64,000 bases of DNA from JAJPKK01 sp963787675 (GCA_963787675.1 CAWBDV010000010.1:434001-498000), one strand, 5' to 3'; positions 27,659-36,508 are shown, counted from the stretch's first letter. A program made the numbers and translations. Notes: a model not told the origin generated them from the sequence alone.

Positions 27659-28627
27659 ATGGCAGATTCCGAAAAGAGCGACAGTGACGCGCCGCTGAAC
27701 GGCGGTGGCTCCGAGCGCGGCTCGGAAGAGAGACTTGTGCATGTGGACGCGCCGGGCATCTCGCCTGAAGAACCAGCCGAACCGGTAGAGGAAGAGGAGG
27801 TCGAATGGGCGAAGCCCGCCGCCATGCTTCCCGTCAATTCCGAATCGAAGCGTGAGAACCCGGCGTTCGAAAACCGCCGCGCACGTGCCCGGAACACGGT
27901 GCTCGGCACCGCGCTCGTTCTGGCGCCGCCGCCGCGGATCCGGATCGACCCGTCTGACGCGCCTGAAGCGAGAATAGGGGCGACTGCAACTCCATCGTCA
28001 TCTTCCTCCCGATTCCGGGCAATCGCTGCGACCGCAGCAATTGCAGCGGTGCTCGGAGGTCTCGCGGGATCGCTTGCAACCACCGGCATCAACTATTTTG
28101 TGGCCGCCCATGCGCCGCCGCCAGCCCCGGTCAAGACCGCCGCGGTCAACGAAGCGCTCGGCCGCATCAATCGCGAGCTGACGGCGCTCAAAGCGGGTCT
28201 CGACAGCTCTGCCAAGGTAACGAACCAGCAGGTCGCCAAGATTGCGGATCGCATGGACCGGGCCGAAAAGGCGCAGACTGACGCCGGCACCAAGCTTGCC
28301 AAAGCGTCGGATACACTCGACCGCATCGAGCGCCGATCCTCGGCTGTTCCTGCGGCTTCGACGGACATCACCGGCGCTATCGGCGACATGAACGTTGCGT
28401 CCGCGACGCCGTCCGAGCCGCGGCAGCCCTCGTCGCTCCTGACGGTTGATGGTTGGGTGCTGCGCGGGGTCTATAACGGCGCTGCCATGATTCAGGGCCG
28501 GCACGTCGGGGTCGTTGAAGTCGTACCCGGCGACGCGTTGCCGGAACTTGGCCGTATCGAGCAGATCAAGCGGCAGGACGGCCGCTGGGTCGTCGTGACG
28601 AGCCGCGGACTTATCGTCTCGCGTTAA
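27659..28627 (+). CDS. Single-pass membrane protein with coiled coil, unknown function
   Basis: A 322-residue protein from ATG 27659 (GGGAG six bases upstream). Residues 1-120 are acidic and proline-rich, predicted disordered and cytoplasmic. One transmembrane segment follows at about 126-150 (AATAAIAAVLGGLAGSLATTG). Residues about 165-235 form a helical coiled coil (ALGRINRELTALKAGLDSSA and on), and the C-terminal 60 residues (WVLRGVYNGAAMIQGRHVGVVEV) form a small beta domain ending in LGRIEQIKRQDGRWVVVTSRG. Such proteins are conserved in Bradyrhizobium-like bacteria; the C-terminal module recalls periplasmic PilP/TssJ-like beta folds only vaguely. No function assigned. Confidence 0.75.
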   Translation: MADSEKSDSDAPLNGGGSERGSEERLVHVDAPGISPEEPAEPVEEEEVEWAKPAAMLPVNSESKRENPAFENRRARARNTVLGTALVLAPPPRIRIDPSDAPEARIGATATPSSSSSRFRAIAATAAIAAVLGGLAGSLATTGINYFVAAHAPPPAPVKTAAVNEALGRINRELTALKAGLDSSAKVTNQQVAKIADRMDRAEKAQTDAGTKLAKASDTLDRIERRSSAVPAASTDITGAIGDMNVASATPSEPRQPSSLLTVDGWVLRGVYNGAAMIQGRHVGVVEVVPGDALPELGRIEQIKRQDGRWVVVTSRGLIVSR

Positions 28628-28779
28628 CGCGCAACCTGCACTCGGACAAATCCGCGAGAGCCGGTGCCCGCGGTGACTGCGGTTGCCTGCCCGGCAGCCA
28701 CGCACGCGGCCAATAAAGGCAGGACGCCCAGCCGTTGTTCGGGTTAAGCTTCCGTGAAGGAAACTTCACGGAGCATGTC

Positions 28780-29631
28780 ATGTCCGTCGCTTCGCGACTG
28801 TCGATTTTCGCTGCCGGGTTGATCGGTTTCGCCTGCGTTGCGGCTTGGGCGCAGGACGCGACGCCACCCGCGCCGGCGCCCGGCGCCAGCCCGGAGATGC
28901 GAGAATTTTGCCCCGGTCTGGTTGCTTCGGATCGGTTGCCAGCGATCCCCGCGGCCTATCAACCGACGGCGCTTGCGCCCAATGAAGCGCGGATCACCTA
29001 TGCGGGGCATTCGACGTTTCTGATCGAGAGCCCGAAGCTCGTGCGCATCGCGACCGACTACAATGACTACGTGCGGCCACGCGTGCTCCCCGACATCGCG
29101 ACGATGAATCATGCCCACTCGACCCACTACACCGACCATCCCGACGCCGACATCAAGTTCGTTCTGCGTGGTTGGCGCGACGACGGCAAGCCTGCCAACC
29201 ACGACATCACCTATGGCGACGTGCACGTGCGCAGCGTCTCAACGAACATCCGTGATTGGGGCGGCGGCACCGAGCGCAACGGCAATTCGATCTTCATCTT
29301 CGAGGTAGGGAGCCTGTGCATCGCCCATCTCGGCCACCTTCATCACACGCTGACGCAGCAGCAGCTCAATGACATCGGTCATATCGACGTGCTGCTGGTG
29401 CCGGTCGACGGCGCGTTCACCATGGACATGGAAGGGATGGTGGAGGTGGTGCAAGCCATCAAGGCGCCACTGATGGTGCCGATGCATTTCTTCAGCACGT
29501 TCACGCTGCATAACTTCCTCAGCCGCGTGAGCCGGCAATATGAGGTCGAGTACGCCGAGACGCCTACGTTCGTGGTGTCGAAGGCGACGCTGCCGACCAA
29601 GCCCAAGTTCCTGGTGCTGCCGGGGCACTGA
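28780..29631 (+). CDS. Exported MBL-fold hydrolase (UlaG-like)
   Basis: A 283-residue exported protein with signal peptide (to WAQDA). The fold is of the UlaG/RomA-like metallo-beta-lactamase group: ITYAGHSTFLIES at the N-terminus, NHAHSTHYTDHPDADI in place of the classical HxHxDH, then HLGHLHHTL and VPVDGAFTMD, and finally PMHFFS. The zinc motif reads N-H-A-H-S-T-H-Y-T-D-H, so ligands are present but with shifted spacing. ATG 28780 is preceded by GGAG at seven bases. Substrate unknown. Confidence 0.8.
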   Translation: MSVASRLSIFAAGLIGFACVAAWAQDATPPAPAPGASPEMREFCPGLVASDRLPAIPAAYQPTALAPNEARITYAGHSTFLIESPKLVRIATDYNDYVRPRVLPDIATMNHAHSTHYTDHPDADIKFVLRGWRDDGKPANHDITYGDVHVRSVSTNIRDWGGGTERNGNSIFIFEVGSLCIAHLGHLHHTLTQQQLNDIGHIDVLLVPVDGAFTMDMEGMVEVVQAIKAPLMVPMHFFSTFTLHNFLSRVSRQYEVEYAETPTFVVSKATLPTKPKFLVLPGH

Positions 29632-29758
29632 CGGCGAGGATCGTCGCGTCGTGCTACGTAGCAGGCCGGCGAAGATAACTGCTACCATCCCCGCTCTGGA
29701 CCGTACGGATGTCACGCTGCGCGAAGGCTGAAGACACCTTGCAACTGAGGAAACTGCC

Positions 29759-30268
29759 ATGAACCCGATGCCGATCGTCGACTTGTTGGCCCGCGGCCGC
29801 GAACTCGCTGCGCGGGGTGAGCGCGTAGGCGTGTTGTGGCAGGAGCCCGAGTCCCTCGCCTTCGTAGCCCGCGGCCGCGAATACCGCTCGGAATTCCACG
29901 TCAACCCGAGCGACGAAGTCATGCTGATGATCAAGGGCGAGATGCGGCTGCACTACCGCACGCCTGAGGGCAAGGAAGAAGTCGCCGTGGTGAAGGAGGG
30001 CTCGACCATCTATACCCCCGCCGGCGTCCCGCATTCGCCGCGTTTCCCGCCCGACGCTTATCTGCTCGTGATCGAGCGCCAGCGCCGGCCCGGCGAGATC
30101 GATACCTTCCGCTGGTTCTGCCCCAAATGTGACGCGCCGCTCCACGAAGAGAAGGCCGAGGTCCACGATTACCGCGCCGATCCGGTATCGAAGGCTTACA
30201 ACCGCTTCTTCGACAACGAAGGCTTCCGGACCTGCAAGTCCTGCGGCCACGTCATGCCAAAGCCTTAA
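29759..30268 (+). CDS. 3-hydroxyanthranilate 3,4-dioxygenase-like cupin
   Basis: A 169-residue bicupin-type dioxygenase matching bacterial 3-hydroxyanthranilate 3,4-dioxygenase (NbaC/KynC-like), the enzyme that opens the ring to give the quinolinate precursor. Iron ligands are expected at His and Glu in EFHVNPSDE and at His in GVPHSPRFP. The C-terminal rubredoxin-like knuckles C-P-K-C-D and C-K-S-C-G are the bacterial second iron site. No other kynurenine-pathway gene lies nearby; the closest gene upstream is the UlaG-like hydrolase. Ring specificity is inferred from family alone. Confidence 0.85.
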   Translation: MNPMPIVDLLARGRELAARGERVGVLWQEPESLAFVARGREYRSEFHVNPSDEVMLMIKGEMRLHYRTPEGKEEVAVVKEGSTIYTPAGVPHSPRFPPDAYLLVIERQRRPGEIDTFRWFCPKCDAPLHEEKAEVHDYRADPVSKAYNRFFDNEGFRTCKSCGHVMPKP

Positions 30269-30391
30269 GTGGCTCGTCCAAGCGAGCCTTCCTCGGGCAC
30301 GGACGAGGCCACCGCGAGCGGGGTCGCGGAGGTGGCGCGACCGGCGAAAGGCCGGTATTGATTGCGTCGGGGTAACCTTACGACCAGCAGT

Positions 30392-32299
30392 ATGTTCGCG
30401 AATTTCACCTCGCGCATGGCGCTGATCCTCGTCCACGACCTCCTGGCGGCCGTGGCGGCAGTGCTGGCAGCATTCTACATCCGCTTCGAGGCCGCGGGCC
30501 TCGCTGAGCGATGGGAGCTGCTGCTCCTGCTGCTGCCGGGGTTCATCGTCTATTCGGCGGGCGTGTTTTCGATCTTCGGCCTCTACAAGAACAAGTGGCG
30601 CTTCACGTCGCTGCCGGACCTGATGGCCATCATCAAGGCCGCGACGGTCTTGGCGCTGACCCTTCTCGTGCTCGACTACGTGATGCTGGCGCCGAACGTC
30701 TACGGCACGTTCTTCTTCGGCAAGATCACGATCGTGCTGTACTGGTTCCTGCAGGTCGCGTTCCTCGCCGGCTCGCGCATAGCGTACCGATATTTCCGCT
30801 ACACCCGCACGCTCCAACATGCGCGGCGCGGCGATCTCGCGCCGACCATCGTGCTCGGCCCCGCGGCCGATGCCGAGGTGCTGCTACGCGGCATCGAGAG
30901 CGGGGCCGTCAAGCGCATCCAGGTGATCGGCATCCTGTCGCAATCGCATGCCGACCGCGGCCAGGCCATTCGCGGCATCCCGGTGATGGGCGACTTCACT
31001 GACCTCGAGCGCGTGGTTGCCGACTTCGCCGATCGCGGCACCACGGTGTCCCGCCTGGTGATGACGCCGTCCGCACTCGCGCCCGAGATGCGGCCGGAAG
31101 CGATCCTGACCCGCGCGCGTCGTATCGGGCTTTCGCCGAGCCGTATGCCGTCGCTTGAAGAGGGCGGCGAAGCGCTGCGGCTTGCGCCGGTGCGCGTCGA
31201 GGACCTGCTGCTTAGACCCAGCGTCAAGATCGACTATGGCCGCCTGGAAGGTTTCGTGCGCGGCAAGGCCGCCGTGGTTACCGGCGGCGGCGGCTCGATC
31301 GGCGCCGAAATCTGCGATCGGCTCGCGACCTACGGCATCGAGCGTCTGATGGTGATCGAGAATTCCGAGCCGGCACTGCACGCCGTGCTGGAAGCGCTGA
31401 ACGTCAAGAACGTCGACACCAAGCTCGACGGCCGGATCGCCGATATCCGCGATCGCGACCGGATCATCCGCCTGATCAAGGGATTCCGTCCTGATCTTGT
31501 GTTTCATGCCGCCGCGCTCAAGCACGTGCCGCTCCTGGAGCGCGACTGGGACGAGGGCATCAAGACCAACGTGTTTGGCACCATCAACGTGGCGGACGCC
31601 GCAGCGGCTGCGGGCGCTACCGCCATGGTGATGATCTCGACCGACAAGGCGATCGAGCCGATCTCGATGCTTGGGGCCACCAAGCGGCTTGCGGAAATGT
31701 ATTGCCAGGCCCTCGATGCCGATCTGCGCGCCCGCGTTGCCGGCTCCCGCGATCAGATGCGCCTGATCGCAGTGCGGTTCGGCAACGTGCTCGCGTCGAA
31801 CGGTTCGGTGGTGCCGAAGTTCAAGACTCAGATCGAGGCGGGAGGGCCGGTCACGGTCACCCATCCCGACATGGTGCGGTACTTCATGACCATTCGCGAA
31901 GCCTGCGATCTCGTGGTGACCGCCGCCTCCCACGCGCTGTCGCCGCAACGCTCCGATGTGTCGGTCTACGTCCTCAACATGGGGCAGCCGGTGAAGATCG
32001 TCGATCTCGCCGAACGCATGATCCGTCTGTCGGGACTTGAGCCGGGCAAGGACGTCGAGATCGTCTTCAGCGGCATCCGGCCGGGTGAACGACTCAACGA
32101 AATCCTGTTCGCCGCCGATGAGCCGACCGCTGAGATCGGCATCGCCGGCATCGTCGCGGCCCGCCCGATCAGCCCGTCGCTCGATGCATTGCGCGCCCGG
32201 CTCGCCGCCGTTGAGCAAGGGGTCGGCCGCGACGATCGCGAAGCAATCTACCGTGCGCTCAGCGACACCGTGCCCGGATTTCGCAAGGAAGCAGTGTAG
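30392..32299 (+). CDS. Nucleotide-sugar 4,6-dehydratase, WbpM/CapD/FlaA1 family
   Basis: A 635-residue membrane-anchored polysaccharide biosynthesis enzyme. Residues 1-130 hold four transmembrane helices, a CoA-binding-like Rossmann domain covers about 140-270, and the catalytic extended SDR runs from about 290 with NAD motif TGGGGSIGAEIC. The active site is the large-family S-M-K type (ISTDKAIEPISMLGATKR, Met in place of Tyr), as in WbpM. It converts UDP-GlcNAc-type sugars to 4-keto-6-deoxy intermediates for surface polysaccharide. ATG 30392 follows ACCAGCAGT; upstream codons (TTG 30362) are doubtful. Confidence 0.92.
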   Translation: MFANFTSRMALILVHDLLAAVAAVLAAFYIRFEAAGLAERWELLLLLLPGFIVYSAGVFSIFGLYKNKWRFTSLPDLMAIIKAATVLALTLLVLDYVMLAPNVYGTFFFGKITIVLYWFLQVAFLAGSRIAYRYFRYTRTLQHARRGDLAPTIVLGPAADAEVLLRGIESGAVKRIQVIGILSQSHADRGQAIRGIPVMGDFTDLERVVADFADRGTTVSRLVMTPSALAPEMRPEAILTRARRIGLSPSRMPSLEEGGEALRLAPVRVEDLLLRPSVKIDYGRLEGFVRGKAAVVTGGGGSIGAEICDRLATYGIERLMVIENSEPALHAVLEALNVKNVDTKLDGRIADIRDRDRIIRLIKGFRPDLVFHAAALKHVPLLERDWDEGIKTNVFGTINVADAAAAAGATAMVMISTDKAIEPISMLGATKRLAEMYCQALDADLRARVAGSRDQMRLIAVRFGNVLASNGSVVPKFKTQIEAGGPVTVTHPDMVRYFMTIREACDLVVTAASHALSPQRSDVSVYVLNMGQPVKIVDLAERMIRLSGLEPGKDVEIVFSGIRPGERLNEILFAADEPTAEIGIAGIVAARPISPSLDALRARLAAVEQGVGRDDREAIYRALSDTVPGFRKEAV

Positions 32300-32328
32300 G
32301 GCGAAGAAGCAGCCCGCACTTCACCGTC

Positions 32329-32685
32329 TCATCCGCCGTTCAACGGGTGTTCGCGAAAGTACGCCGCATCGGCCGCCGACTGTTTCCAGTCGGGATTGCC
32401 GCGCCACTGCGCGAAATGCGCGGCCATGCTGGCGCCATAGCGCACGCGGAACAACAACGTGCGCTGCGGCCCGTTCGCGAATTCATGCACCTCGCCCGGC
32501 GGATGGACGACGAAACTGCCCGGCACGACCTCGACAGCGCGCTCCGGCGTGCGCATGAGGCCGCCGCCTTCGAAGCAGAAATAGATCTCGGTCGCGTCCG
32601 GGTGGCAGTGAAACGGGCTGATCTGGCCCGGTCCACATTGCCGTATAGGACGTATAGAGCAGACTAAGCCTCGAAAATCAATCAT
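32329..32685 (-). CDS. Cupin-domain protein, N-terminus probably replaced at the element boundary
   Basis: A single cupin domain of about 105 residues: FHCHPDATEIYFCFEGGGL is motif 1 (His, His, Glu ligands), VVHPPGEVHEFANG is motif 2. From GQISPFH onward it is family-like; the first about 15 residues (MIDFRGLVCSIRPIRQ) are AT-richer and unlike a cupin start, and lie where the integrated element begins. I infer that integration cut the original 5' end and that the present start is accidental. It could still be expressed from a promoter in the element. Confidence 0.6.
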   Translation of the reverse strand: MIDFRGLVCSIRPIRQCGPGQISPFHCHPDATEIYFCFEGGGLMRTPERAVEVVPGSFVVHPPGEVHEFANGPQRTLLFRVRYGASMAAHFAQWRGNPDWKQSAADAAYFREHPLNGG

Positions 32686-32743
32686 TTTTCCCTTTAGTCC
32701 ACGGGTCTGAAGACGCATAAATGAGAAGAAAACCGCGCCCAGC

Positions 32744-32764
32744 GGTGACCCAGAGGTGACCCAG
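32744..32764 (+). repeat. Tandem 10-bp repeat before the integrase
   Basis: GGTGACCCAG occurs twice with one base between (32744-32753, 32755-32764), ending two bases before the integrase ATG. The junction provides the GAGGTG ribosome site. It may be an arm-type integrase site or operator. Confidence 0.4.
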
Positions 32765-32766
32765 CA

Positions 32767-33960
32767 ATGAAGCTCGATAGCGAAACCGTTCGCTCACTGA
32801 CCCTGCCTACTGGCAAGGTGGACCACACATTTTACGACGATGAACTTCCCGGCTTCGGTCTGCGGATTTGGGCGGGCGGGGCGAAGACCTGGGTCGTCCG
32901 CTACAAAGCCGCCGGCAAGGCGCGCCGGATTAAGCTGGGGACGAGCGCAGCCTTGTCGCCGAGCGTCGCCCGTCGCGCTGCTAGTCGTACACTCGCTCAA
33001 ATCACGTTGGGATCCGACCCAGCCGCGGAAAAGCGCGACGCCAAGGCTAAGCTCAAGAATACGATAGGCGCCATCTTACCCGACTATCTGGAGTATCGGG
33101 CCGGCGACATGCGACCTGCCTCGCTGGCTGATGCTCGGCGGCACCTGATGAAGTTTGCCGAGCCTCTGCATGACACACCGATCGCTAATATCGACCGCGC
33201 GACCTTGGCGATTCTACTCAAGGGCGTCGCCAAGCAACGAGGGCCCCGCGCCGCCGACAAAGCGCGCGCATCACTTTCGAAATTCTTCATGTACGCGATC
33301 CGTGAGGGATTCCTCAACGAGAACCCGGCCGGCTTCCTCAATCGACAATATGTCGACACACCTCGAAAGCGATTGCTGAGCAACGACGAATTGCGCCGCA
33401 TCTGGCGAGCGCTGCCTGCCGGTCAGTTTGGCGATGCGATGCGGTTATTGATCTTGACCGGGTGTCGACGCAACGAAATCGGATGGCTGCGTTGGTCAGA
33501 GGTGGACTTCACGACCGGGCTGATCACGCTACCGCCGGAGCGACACAAGACCGGCAACAAGACCGGGCGGATCAAGGTCATCCCCATGAGCGATCTGGTT
33601 CGCGCGATTTTGCTGGCACAGCCGAAACGTGAAGGGCGCGATCTGATTTTCGGAAAAGGGCAAGGCGGCCTGCAGAATTGGGGACCTTCGCGAAGAGCAT
33701 TAGATGCACGGCTCGTGCCGCCGTTACCCGGATGGTGGCAACATGACTTTCGCCGTCTCGTGTCAACCAGGATGCACGAGGACTTACGGATCGAGCCTCA
33801 TATCGTCGACATCGTGCTCAGTCATGCTGGGATTCAGAGCGGGACCCGTGGTCGCTATAATCTCGCAACATATGAGAAATCACATCGCGTCGCGATGCAG
33901 CGATGGGCCGATTATGTTTTGAAGACTGTCGACGATATTAGAGAGAAATCAGCAGCTTAA
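32767..33960 (+). CDS. int: Tyrosine-type site-specific integrase
   Basis: A 397-residue phage/ICE integrase of the P4-like layout. The N-terminal arm-binding domain contains FYDDELPGFGLRIWAGGAKTWVVRY and a core-binding helical domain follows at about 95-190. The catalytic domain holds the Arg in LILTGCRRNEIGWLRW, Lys in the RHKTGNKT region, H-x-x-R as HDFRR, His in VLSHAG and the nucleophilic Tyr in RYNLATYEK. All catalytic residues are present, so it looks functional. A strong terminator follows, separating it from the rest of the element. Confidence 0.93.
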   Translation: MKLDSETVRSLTLPTGKVDHTFYDDELPGFGLRIWAGGAKTWVVRYKAAGKARRIKLGTSAALSPSVARRAASRTLAQITLGSDPAAEKRDAKAKLKNTIGAILPDYLEYRAGDMRPASLADARRHLMKFAEPLHDTPIANIDRATLAILLKGVAKQRGPRAADKARASLSKFFMYAIREGFLNENPAGFLNRQYVDTPRKRLLSNDELRRIWRALPAGQFGDAMRLLILTGCRRNEIGWLRWSEVDFTTGLITLPPERHKTGNKTGRIKVIPMSDLVRAILLAQPKREGRDLIFGKGQGGLQNWGPSRRALDARLVPPLPGWWQHDFRRLVSTRMHEDLRIEPHIVDIVLSHAGIQSGTRGRYNLATYEKSHRVAMQRWADYVLKTVDDIREKSAA

Positions 33961-34005
33961 AGGTATCGCGCAGAAAATTATCAAACATATCAATCGGATA
34001 GAACT

Positions 34006-34034
34006 AAAGCGGGCGATTGAGGGCCCGCTTTTTT
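34006..34034 (+). terminator. Rho-independent terminator after the integrase
   Basis: Stem AAAGCGGGC (34006-34014) pairs perfectly with GCCCGCTTT (34023-34031) around an 8-base loop, followed by more T. It lies 46 bases after the integrase stop. Confidence 0.93.
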
Positions 34035-34166
34035 GTTGGCGTGACAGCGTGTCCGGTACAATCAGTTTTATATAGCCCGTTTGAAAAACACGTTTGACGC
34101 CAAGGGTTTAGGGCGCGGCTTCTTCTGCCTCACGCGGCAATTCCGCCGCCTGATGGAGAAGCAACT

Positions 34167-34382
34167 TTGCCGAAGAAGAATTGGCGTAACCGCCCCAAAC
34201 CCTTGCTCGCAAACTTCCACGATGAGGAGCCGGTGCTACTGCCGGATGTGGCGGCGTACGTGAAGCTGAGCACCGACACGATTCGCCGGCTCTACGCCGA
34301 TCATGTCATTCATCTGAGCGCTCGCCGAGATGCCCTGCCTGCCGGGAAGGTGCGCAAGATCGCGCGGGGCGAGCAGCCATGA
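34167..34382 (+). CDS. Excisionase-like helix-turn-helix protein
   Basis: A 71-residue basic protein from TTG 34167 (GGAG seven bases upstream). LLPDVAAYVKLSTDTIRRLYADH is a MerR/Xis-type winged-helix start, as in phage excisionases and AlpA-like regulators. Its stop overlaps the methyltransferase start by four bases (ATGA), indicating translational coupling. Directionality factor or regulator of the element; which one cannot be decided. Confidence 0.65.
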   Translation: MPKKNWRNRPKPLLANFHDEEPVLLPDVAAYVKLSTDTIRRLYADHVIHLSARRDALPAGKVRKIARGEQP

Positions 34383-35095
34383 GCGAGCGCAGCTTTGCTA
34401 CCAAAGTCGACCGCTATAGGGACACCTCGCCTCCGAGCGATGACGAAGCGAACCGCGCAAAGCAGGCCAAGCTCGATCGTCGAAATCAGCGCGAGCGCGA
34501 GCTTGGTGTAGCTCAACTGAAGACAAACAGGTTCGGCGTGATCGTCGCCGACCCGCCGTGGACATGGGCGCCGCGCTCTTGGAAAACCGGTGCGCAGAAA
34601 TCAGCAATTCAACACTGCGATTTGCTGACGCTCGACCAGATCAAGGCTTTGCCAGTGACGTCAATCGCTGCCCGCGATTGCACTCTGCTGCTCTGGTCAA
34701 TCTCTTCGATGCTCGATGAAGCGCGCGCGGTGATGACGGCGTGGGATCACCATTACGTCACCAACGCGGTGTGGGTGAAAGACGGCATCTCAACTGGGTA
34801 TTGGTTTCGCGGAAAGCACGAAACGCTTTTGCTCGGAACCCGTGGCCGACCAGTCGCGCCGGCCATGGGAACGCAGATGGTATCAGCGTTCTCCGCTCCA
34901 CGCGGCGACCATTCAGCGAAGCCAGAGCTGATCCTAGAAATGGTCGACCGCCTTTGGCCGACCGCACCTAAGCTTGAGATGTTCCGACGCGGCCCGCCGC
35001 GACCAGGGTGGTCGGCGTGGGGCTTAGAAGTCCCGGCTGATTCTGGCGAGACCATCGGCACGCTCAACGGCCTTCCGATCATTCGAGCACGCTGA
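34379..35095 (+). CDS. MT-A70-family adenine methyltransferase
   Basis: A 238-residue phage-type m6A methyltransferase. The catalytic D-P-P-W (VIVADPPWTWAPRS) lies near residue 58; the family blocks LLLWSISSMLDEA, WVKDGISTGYWFRGKHETLLLGTRG and ELILEMVDRLWPTAPKLEMFRR follow. The target sequence is unknown; such enzymes in phages often protect DNA from host restriction or act as orphan methyltransferases. No restriction endonuclease is adjacent. ATGA overlap with the excisionase-like gene. Confidence 0.9.
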   Translation: MSERSFATKVDRYRDTSPPSDDEANRAKQAKLDRRNQRERELGVAQLKTNRFGVIVADPPWTWAPRSWKTGAQKSAIQHCDLLTLDQIKALPVTSIAARDCTLLLWSISSMLDEARAVMTAWDHHYVTNAVWVKDGISTGYWFRGKHETLLLGTRGRPVAPAMGTQMVSAFSAPRGDHSAKPELILEMVDRLWPTAPKLEMFRRGPPRPGWSAWGLEVPADSGETIGTLNGLPIIRAR

Positions 35096-35188
35096 CCGAA
35101 ATCACCTCTCCGCGTACGCCCGGAGAGGTGCCTCCGGTTATTGGCGGCGCCAGATCTTCTCAAGGCCCGCTGCGAGAGGAGAAAAAAT

Positions 35189-35425
35189 ATGACTGCAAGT
35201 GAAACCCGTGACACAGCATTCCAAGATTGCGCCTGCCGCCTAGAGAGAGCGGTCGACGAACTCGCGGCTGCAAACGCGGCACTCCACCCCGATGACAATC
35301 AGACGGCTTCACCTGCACGGTGGCGGTGGATAGCAGCGATTGTCGCTGTTGCCGACGCATGGGGCGAGTTCGACGCGCATTGCCAGTCGCCGGCCGATGA
35401 GGGTTCGCCCTCATTGAGGAATTGA
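35189..35425 (+). CDS. Small phage-element protein, unknown
   Basis: A 78-residue reading from ATG 35189 with AGGAG nine bases upstream. It is helical and acidic with a CRLERAVDELAAANAALHP heptad-like stretch and Trp-rich ARWRWIAAIVAVADAW. No family recognised. It lies 93 bases after the methyltransferase, with the next gene four bases downstream, so it is likely co-translated. Confidence 0.5.
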   Translation: MTASETRDTAFQDCACRLERAVDELAAANAALHPDDNQTASPARWRWIAAIVAVADAWGEFDAHCQSPADEGSPSLRN

Positions 35426-35428
35426 GCA

Positions 35429-35650
35429 ATGGCAAAACGCAGATCGCCCCGAACGGCCACCACCGGCAAAACTGTCGTCGACCCGCGGCGCAAGCGCGTG
35501 CCGCGGTCGGCGAAGCGCATCGTCGATCCCGTCTTCGGCCCTCCCCTGTGGGTGCGCAGCTTGGTCACCACGCCGCGACCCACGGCGGTGGGGATTGAGC
35601 GAATGGGGAAAGCTGTGGGGCAAGTGATGAGGCCAACGCGTTCGGCCTGA
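35429..35650 (+). CDS. Small basic phage-element protein, unknown
   Basis: A 73-residue, strongly basic, Pro/Arg-rich protein starting at ATG 35429, three bases after the preceding stop. Composition suggests nucleic acid binding; no motif recognised. The short spacing on both sides supports translation more than any similarity does. Confidence 0.45.
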   Translation: MAKRRSPRTATTGKTVVDPRRKRVPRSAKRIVDPVFGPPLWVRSLVTTPRPTAVGIERMGKAVGQVMRPTRSA

Positions 35651-35759
35651 CGAGAAGTTCCTCCCTGGGACGCTTGCCGCTGCTCCCAGGGAGGCCATTG
35701 CCGGTTTCGACGGCGCCGGCTTCCTGCAACGCCGTCAATCACAAACAGGAGCCCCTACC

Positions 35760-36491
35760 ATGGGCCGCCGTAAAATAACAGAACAACAGCAGACCAATCA
35801 GGCGCCGGAGAACACGACGCCGAACAATGCGATGCCGGAGAACACGGAGCCGACGATCCGCGCCGTCCCACCACCGACGCCAGAGCCAAAGCCATCCGCT
35901 CCTGCGATGTCGTCGAAGGTGTCGGAGCTTTTCAAAAACCTTGACAACATCCGGGCGCCGTCGGACTTCGACGAGGATCTGATCCCCGAAGAACTTAATC
36001 CCTACCTCCCAATTCGCATGCCGAAAAAGGATGAGTATTTTAGGGCTTGCCACGACAAAAATTATTCTGAAACGGCAATGATCTACTATGACCAAACTGA
36101 AGATGGCGTAGATATCTATCTCGTACTCCCCGCAGTGTGGCCGCTCTTTTATACCCATGATACAGGGGTGCGAGCTATTTTAACTCTCGCTGTTAATCGC
36201 GCTGGTCACAACTTCATTTTGGTCAACAAGTATCCTATCCCTGGTAATAAATTATCTGTCGAGTGGTTTAATCACCGCCGAAAATATACGGCGGATGCCA
36301 AAACTACTTGGCTCAAAGTGAAAGCCAACATGGGGCAGGGGTGCTACCGGGTGACGCCCGCTGAGGATCAATCGCCGGTGCCAGCATTTTCTGAAAAACC
36401 GTTCGGAGAGTTGCTAGCGCTGGCGTTCGGCGAGCACATCATTGACACGGTCAATCACCCAATCGCCCGCAAAATCCGCGGCGCTCTCTAG
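35760..36491 (+). CDS. Phage-element protein upstream of DNA polymerase, unknown
   Basis: A 243-residue protein. Residues 1-60 are Gln/Asn/Pro-rich and probably disordered (TEQQQTNQAPENTTPNNAMP); residues about 75-243 form an alpha/beta domain with YFRACHDKNYSETAMIYYDQ, VYLVLP-like (DIYLVLPAVW) and a late IIDTVNHPIARKI. Codon use and base composition are AT-richer than in neighbours, a sign of foreign origin. Position directly before polA suggests a replication accessory role, such as a single-strand binding or clamp-like function; that is inference. Its stop lies inside a hairpin that also covers the polA ribosome site. Confidence 0.6.
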   Translation: MGRRKITEQQQTNQAPENTTPNNAMPENTEPTIRAVPPPTPEPKPSAPAMSSKVSELFKNLDNIRAPSDFDEDLIPEELNPYLPIRMPKKDEYFRACHDKNYSETAMIYYDQTEDGVDIYLVLPAVWPLFYTHDTGVRAILTLAVNRAGHNFILVNKYPIPGNKLSVEWFNHRRKYTADAKTTWLKVKANMGQGCYRVTPAEDQSPVPAFSEKPFGELLALAFGEHIIDTVNHPIARKIRGAL

Positions 36492-36506
36492 AGAGAGAGA
36501 GAGCGC
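36481..36506 (+). promoter_or_regulatory. Hairpin over the stop codon and the polA ribosome-binding site
   Basis: GCGCTCTCT (36481-36489) pairs perfectly with AGAGAGCGC (36498-36506) around an 8-base AG repeat. The TAG of the upstream gene starts at 36489, and the only purine-rich ribosome site for polA (ATG 36509) is in the loop and right arm. Translation through the upstream gene would open it, giving coupled expression. Confidence 0.5.
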
Positions 36507-36508
36507 AC

